Below, piece after piece: positions 57,922 to 64,000 of a DNA stretch of 64,000 nucleotides. The position numbers and the translations under genes are program-made. Each line of letters starts with the position of its first letter. Positions within the stretch are counted from its first letter, which is position 1. The notes under the pieces are model-generated. The model had not been told where the DNA came from, did not search any database, and saw nothing but the letters and a program-made list of their open reading frames with translations. Origin of the DNA: Vicia villosa (lineage: Eukaryota > Streptophyta > Magnoliopsida > Fabales > Fabaceae); the NCBI RefSeq assembly GCF_029867415.1, contig NC_081183.1, forward strand, positions 12,086,404 to 12,150,403, written 5' to 3'.

Positions 57922-60498
57922 GCAATATCATTGTAATTGTGATTCTTAGCCTAAGGAATGTACGGAAGATAAGTGGTGTAATAAATAACATATTCAAAAT
58001 AGAATGAGTATTATTTATTAGTGCCACGAATCACAATTTTGATGTTGTTGTTCGAGAACATCTCGGCAACTCTAAACAAAATTTATAAATTTTTTAAACA
58101 TGGTAATTGTATTGGCATTGGAATGAATATAACTACTTCCACAACCATAACGTGAGTATAGTTATATAATAAAGGAATATTTATTGAAAATTTATATTTG
58201 CTAAAATTAGGTGTGCTCTTAGTATCTTTCATATTTAATGAAATTTAAGACAATGAGAGCAACAATAAAAGGTCATTTTCAGTCATGTTGTATTGTCAAA
58301 ATAATATATAGAACAAGAAAAGGTCGGACAAATCTGATCAACAATAACATAATTACAAGACGCTTGGTTTAGAAAATAAAGATAACATACTCTTTGTTTG
58401 TTATTTTTATTTTAGGTTGAATTTTTCAAGCTTAGGAAATTGTGAAAGAACTATTTTGGCCATACAAAATAAAACCATGAAAAGAATTTCATTTATCGCA
58501 TCGTTTTCATTTGCTCCACTTTCACGTAAATAACTGTACCTTATAAATGACCCGTTAATTAAATTAAGCACACAAAAAACATCAATTAGCATGTTTAAAA
58601 AATTCATGCTAATTGATGTCATATATACAAATATTTAAATTTAAATTTTCAATAAATACTATTTTATTACATAGTTATACTCACAATATGACTCTGGAAG
58701 CAATTAGATTCATTCCAATGGCAGCGACAATACAATTAGCGTATGTTTAAAAAATTCATAAACTTTTATATAGCTGCTGAGCAATATCATTGTAATTGTG
58801 ATTCTTAGCCTAAGGAATGTACGGAAGATAAGTGGTGTAATAAATAACATATTCAAAATAGAATGAGTATTATTTATTAGTGCCACGAATCACAATTTTG
58901 ATGTTGTTGTTCGAGAACATCTCGGCAACTCTAAACAAAATTTATAAATTTTTTAAACATGGTAATTGTATTGGCATTGGAATGAATATAACTACTTCCA
59001 CAACCATAACGTGAGTATAGTTATATAATAAAGGAATATTTATTGAAAATTTATATTTGCTAAAATTAGGTGTGCTCTTAGTATCTTTCATATTTAATGA
59101 AATTTAAGACAATGAGAGCAACAATAAAAGGTCATTTTCAGTCATGTTGTATTGTCAAAATAATATATAGAACAAGAAAAGGTCGGACAAATCTGATCAA
59201 CAATAACATAATTACAAGACGCTTGGTTTAGAAAATAAAGATAACATACTCTTTGTTTGTTATTTTTATTTTAGGTTGAATTTTTCAAGCTTAGGAAATT
59301 GTGAAAGAACTATTTTGGCCATACAAAATAAAACCATGAAAAGAATTTCATTTATCGCATCGTTTTCATTTGCTCCACTTTCACGTAAATAACTGTACCT
59401 TATAAATGACCCGTTAATTAAATTAAGCACACAAAAAACATCAATTAGCATGTTTAAAAAATTCATGCTAATTGATGTCATATATACAAATATTTAAATT
59501 TAAATTTTCAATAAATACTATTTTATTACATAGTTATACTCACAATATGACTCTGGAGGCAATTAGATTCATTCCAATGGCAGCGACAATACAATTAGCG
59601 TATGTTTAAAAAATTCATAAACTTTTATATAGCTGCTGAGCAATATCATTGTAATTGTGATTCTTAGCCTAAGGAATGTACGGAAGATAAGTGGTGTAAT
59701 AAATAACATATTCAAAATAGAATGAGTATTATTTATTAGTGCCACGAATCACAATTTTGATGTTGTTGTTCGAGAACATCTCGGCAACTCTAAACAAAAT
59801 TTATAAATTTTTTAAACATGGTAATTGTATTGGCATTGGAATGAATATAACTACTTCCACAACCATAACGTGAGTATAGTTATATAATAAAGGAATATTT
59901 ATTGAAAATTTATATTTGCTAAAATTAGGTGTGCTCTTAGTATCTTTCATATTTAATGAAATTTAAGACAATGAGAGCAACAATAAAAGGTCATTTTCAG
60001 TCATGTTGTATTGTCAAAATAATATATAGAACAAGAAAAGGTCGGACAAATCTGATCAACAATAACATAATTACAAGACGCTTGGTTTAGAAAATAAAGA
60101 TAACATACTCTTTGTTTGTTATTTTTATTTTAGGTTGAATTTTTCAAGCTTAGGAAATTGTGAAAGAACTATTTTGGCCATACAAAATAAAACCATGAAA
60201 AGAATTTCATTTATCGCATCGTTTTCATTTGCTCCACTTTCACGTAAATAACTGTACCTTATAAATGACCCGTTAATTAAATTAAGCACACAAAAAACAT
60301 CAATTAGCATGTTTAAAAAATTCATGCTAATTGATGTCATATATACAAATATTTAAATTTAAATTTTCAATAAATACTATTTTATTACATAGTTATACTC
60401 ACAATATGACTCTGGAAGCAATTAGATTCATTCCAATGGCAGCGACAATACAATTAGCGTATGTTTAAAAAATTCATAAACTTTTATATAGCTGCTGA
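57922..60498. repeat. Tandem array, three 859-bp units
   Basis: Units are 57922-58780, 58781-59639 and 59640-60498. Over the stretches compared, the second and third look identical except for one A/G change (GGAAGC against GGAGGC, near 59557). The first differs from them only towards its right edge context. Each has a perfect 15-bp hairpin, ACATCAATTAGCATG..CATGCTAATTGATGT (58579-58619, 59438-59478, 60297-60337). A 71-codon minus frame recurs unchanged in each, but shows no family resemblance and includes the hairpin, so I do not call it a gene. Confidence 0.93.
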
Positions 60499-60935
60499 GC
60501 AATATCATTGTAATTGTGATTCTTAGTTAAGAAATGAAATGGAAAATAAGTGGTGTAATAAATAATACATTAAAAAAAGAATGAGTGTTAATGAGTCAAT
60601 AAACCAGTCAAATTGGAATAAAGCTCAAAGAATAGACATTTATCCCAATTGGGCTAATTTATTAGTTCGTTAGCACTTATTCTTTTTGTACTATATTTAT
60701 TACGCCAATCATCTTTTGTACATTTCTTGTGCTAAAAATCACAATTTATATCACAATTTGTTGTTGTTGGAGAACCTCTTGCCAACTCTAAACAAAAGTT
60801 TATAAATTTTTTAAACATGCCAATTGCATTTGCATTGGCATTGGAGTAAATATAACTGCTTCGAAAGCCGTATAGTTTTATAATAAAATAATATTTAGTG
60901 AAAATTTATATATATGTTTGTGAGTTATATGCTAA
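60499..60935. repeat. Diverged fourth unit, carrying a longer inverted-repeat element
   Basis: Follows the unit to GATTCTTAG (about 60527), then holds a long inverted repeat of about 60520-60745. The left arm has GGTGTAATAAATAATACATT and AAAAAGAATGAGTGTTAATG. The right arm, inverted, has GGCGTAATAAATATAGTAC and AAAAAGAATAAGTGCTAACG. It then rejoins the unit (GTTGTTGTTGGAGAACCTCT). The regular units contain a shortened version of the same element. Confidence 0.7.
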
Positions 60936-61789
60936 TTAATAGGTCAATTGCAAGGTACAATTGTTTATATGGATGTAGTAGAGCAAATGGGAACGATGCA
61001 TGAGAGATATGAACGCAAAGTTTCGAAGTATTTACAACGAAATCTTTAGCCCTGGTTGAGATTTGCATGAGGCAAGTCAATCTTTGGAAATCAATCTAAA
61101 TATTTCACCCTAGTTAGTTACGATTTCAATTTCCCCTTAGATTTTTTATGCTTGTAACATGTAAATCACAAAGAAAATAATGAAAGAGCTCGGGTTTAAA
61201 AGGGTAAAGGATACCGTTTCGTTCTTGTGTTTATTTTCATGTTTGATTGAGATTTCTGCATGGCTATTTGCTCTGTTAAACCAAGATTGTAGGTAAATGA
61301 ATGACTATTTCTAAGGAGGAATAAATCAAAAAGAATACTATTCCTAAAGAATAGGTTTATTCACAAACAAACATATAACTCTAAAACTTGAATGAGTCAA
61401 AACTAAAACCTGGTAGGGGAGGCTGGTTTACTTTATGGTTTTGTTGGGCTCTAATAAACCATTATTTCTTTATACCTTTAATTTCTCTTTTCACACCCTT
61501 GGTTTTTTTTATTACTTTTACTATTTAATTACTATAACTTCTATATTTTTACTTTTTTATTTGATTATTCATAACTGATTTGCTGAATTTGTTTACTTTT
61601 TTTAATTATTATTTAGTGCAAGTAGACGAAATCAAAACTTTTCCTTTTATTTTTTTTAATTCAAAAATGTCAGGTGCATTTTCATTTAGAACAAAAATTA
61701 AGGCGTAGTCAAAACTTTTAATCCAATACCATTAGAATGCGAACCTAACATTGTTTATTAAAATCAGTCAACCAACACTTCTTTTCTAC
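60936..61789. other. Intergenic, no recognisable gene
   Basis: AT-rich with no supported frame. The right part (from about 61400) may belong to the minus-oriented Ogre-type segment that follows, but similarity is not clear enough to say. Confidence 0.4.
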
Positions 61790-62022
61790 TAAGAACTGCG
61801 TAGTCTTGAGTTCCACATCACACTAGAGAATACGTAGGAGCAAGATCTAACCTTTCGTCACAATCAATAATAAAAACCCTAAAAATCATTCTTTTTTATT
61901 TATATTTTTCACGTAATAATTAGAAGATCGCAAGTAGACATCACGCTAACACTCTTTCACAAAATTAACTAAATGGGTCTTGTTGAGTGCAATGGATATG
62001 AGGGGTGCTAATACCTTACCCT
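61790..62022 (-). repeat. Ogre/Tat-type LTR segment, minus orientation, truncated
   Basis: The minus strand reads AAGGGTAAGGTATTAGCACC, then CCTCATATCCATTGCACTCA and CTCCTACGTATTCTC. These match in order AAGGGGAAGGTGTTAGCACC, CCCATCGTACTCGATGG and CTGCCTACGTATCC of the plus-strand segment at 62498-62670. It ends exactly where the plus-strand LTR begins. Confidence 0.65.
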
Positions 62023-62023
62023 T

Positions 62024-64000
62024 TGTCATACCCCAAATTTGTCCTACCCTTTAACTTCTAACTGGCTTAGGCTTTGCATTCATGTACATACATCACTTAG
62101 GTCATAATCCACACTCATGCATGCATCCCATTGGTATCAATCGAAGGCTAGCAAGAAAAAGCTCCATTGCAAAGAAGTTTGATCAGAGAATAAGAAAACT
62201 GAGGTATAATCATGTGGCTCTATGTTCATTGAAGTCCCCCTGGATTGGGGTGTCTCTCTGCTTCAAATCAGGGCATTGATTGAAGAGTGCAAGCTTGCAA
62301 ATCGTCTGGTTCTTTAAATAAGGGTTTCTTTGACCAAAGTCAACCAGTTGACTTTCTGGTCTGTCGCACGCTCGCGAAAAATGAACAGAGTCGCCACCAA
62401 TATATTTATCCCATAAGGGAAAGGAATACCAGAAAACCTAACAAAGGAAGGAACAAGGTCTTGCGACCAGAGAATCAAGGTACGGGAGTCGGTTACGCAA
62501 GGGGAAGGTGTTAGCACCCCTCGCGCCCATCGTACTCGATGGTATCCACCTATGTTTGTTTCTATCTAAAGGGTGTGTACTATGTCTATGTCTATGTGAA
62601 TGAATGCAGAATATAGGGAAAATAAAGAATTGTACTCGCACGGGCCCTACCCCGCTGCCTACGTATCCTTTTCAGGAATCAGAGTTACCGTAGCTCGGCT
62701 AAAGATTTTCTGTTTGTTTTTGTGTTTTTTAGTCGGGCGGAGTTAACACTCGCGCTCTTGCATAGGGGATCGACCTAGGATGCAATGGAGCGGAGATAAC
62801 AATGCCCTTAAGAAAGGAGAGGGAAGAGAGAGAGTTTGAGCGTTTCGAGGAAATCCCTAAAGCAAGGGAAACTCGAGTTGCTCTATGGTTTGTGTTTTTT
62901 AGAAGTGGGAACTTACGCCCGAATGGTTCCCTAAAGCAAGGGAGATCCAAGCACTCGAACATTCCCTAAAGCAAGGGGTGTTCAAGCTTCCATTCCCTTT
63001 TTAAGATTTTCACTTTGATTATTAGTGTTTTAAGTATTTTCTTTGTATTTTTTATGGGGAATTTATTCAAGTATTTATTAATGTTTTATGGTTGTAAAAG
63101 AAAAAGAATGCAAAAGGGGAACTATTTCTAATTTATATATTCTATGTTGTATGAATTCTAAAAGAGAAAGCAATTAAATGGATCAAAACTCAATTAAAGA
63201 CCAAGGGCATTTTAGACAATTCACAATGGAAATATTCACAAAAGAAAAGGGTTAAATCTATACAATAACCCAAAACAATTATGAGAATTATTCACAAACT
63301 ATATCATTTTTGTTTATGCAAGAGTCTAATTTGAATTAATCTAAGAAAGACTATTATTTGTTTTATGGCTTTTGTGTAAAACTATTTTCAAGAATTAAAC
63401 TAAAAACTACTTATTTCTTATGGTTTATTAACCAATCAAAAATCAAGGAAATCACCGATTAAGAAATCTAATTAAAAGAAAACAATATTCCTAAAATTCT
63501 AATTAGTCAAAAACTATTTTTTTATCAATTTTATTTAAGAAGAAAAAACAATTAATATGCCAAAGAATAAAAGAAAGAAAAATCATTTTTATCGTTTATT
63601 CACAGCAGAGGGGGTGCAAAAGTATTTTCAGAATGAACTAATATCATGTACAAGCAAAACTGGGCTTAAAAATGGGGGTGGAAACAGCATCTTGCGCTAA
63701 GGCCCAGACTAAGCTACAAACGTGTATACTAGCAATGAAGGAGTGTGACTCCGAAAATGGTGAGGGCCCAAACGTACCTGGCCCAATACGCATTCTTCTT
63801 CAGTCATTTTTATCAGCATTTATTTATTTCCATGTACAAAAACGTGACACAGACTATTGCACAAAATATTATCAACCGGTCAGATTCCCTTTTTAAGTCA
63901 TGTGAGGACACAAACTACATCAACCAATCAGGATAAGCCACCATACGTTCCCAATCATTGCATATAAGACAAAAGGATTATTTAAACAAACACAACCAGT
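62024..64000 (+). repeat. Ogre/Tat-type LTR, running off the window
   Basis: Begins TGTCATACCCCAAATTTGTC, the start I associate with legume Ogre LTRs. It contains CAGAGTCGCCACCAA (62387-62401), CTTGCGACCAGAGAATCAAG and GGGAGTCGGTTACGCAAGGG blocks that recur in this family. TCCCTAAAGCAAGGG occurs three times (62854-62979). No gag or pol is reached. Short frames (62082, 62287, 63672) are not supported as genes. Confidence 0.6.

Noticed and set aside
58407..60340. A conserved 71-aa gene repeated three times
   Set aside because: Identity comes from recent tandem duplication of the DNA. The frame runs through the hairpin and AT-rich sequence and resembles no family.

Overview
The window is transposon-filled intergenic DNA from a plant nuclear genome. 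I see no host protein-coding gene, tRNA gene or intact rRNA gene. The element mix points to a papilionoid legume, most likely Fabeae such as Pisum, Vicia, Lathyrus or Lens. The mix is a SIRE/Maximus gag, a Tnt1/Tork-like copia, an Athila-like gypsy element, LTRs opening TGTCATACCCC of the Ogre/Tat kind, a Cassandra LTR, L1-type LINEs and a CACTA element. The taxon is an inference from element families; no gene identifies it.

Left part (1-17247): a cut-off LTR; a degenerate LTR retrotransposon remnant whose right LTR carries a solo Cassandra LTR (5S-rRNA-like, target duplication TGATT) and a hAT-like element; a diverged local duplication; several MITEs, one with a perfect 9-bp target duplication; two LINE fragments in opposite orientation; a truncated SIRE/Maximus copy with an open 408-aa gag frame; a 1.23-kb Mutator-type element with a perfect 9-bp target duplication; a GC-rich island; and (TA)n tracts around a hairpin MITE.

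Centre (17248-50859): one Tnt1-like copia element of about 5 kb, stretched to 33.6 kb by nested insertions that can be resolved to the base. An Athila-derived element sits in its RNase H region (21177-26204, duplication GTCTC). A CACTA/En-Spm element sits in its 3' LTR (26862-46207, duplication GCT). A LINE sits in the same LTR (46300-50532, duplication of about 14 bp). The CACTA element was itself hit twice: by a solo LTR (27641-29798, AAATT) in the last exon of its TnpA-like/Ulp1-protease gene, and by a non-autonomous LTR retrotransposon (33618-41203, ATTAT) near the 3' end of its Tnp2 transposase gene. Without its insertions the CACTA element is about 9.6 kb. Its twelve-exon Ulp1-type gene reads through every predicted splice junction in frame, apart from one TAA codon.

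Right part (50860-64000): a possible small LTR remnant and a Mutator-type end, a nearly full-length but frameshifted L1-type LINE (52672-57700), three almost identical 859-bp tandem units each with a 15-bp perfect hairpin, and two Ogre/Tat-type LTR segments head to head at 62023. The second runs off the window.

The coding capacity seen here serves transposition only: gag, protease, integrase, RT/RNase H, LINE endonuclease/RT and the two CACTA proteins. All of it carries visible lesions except the Athila-derived composite frame and the truncated SIRE gag.
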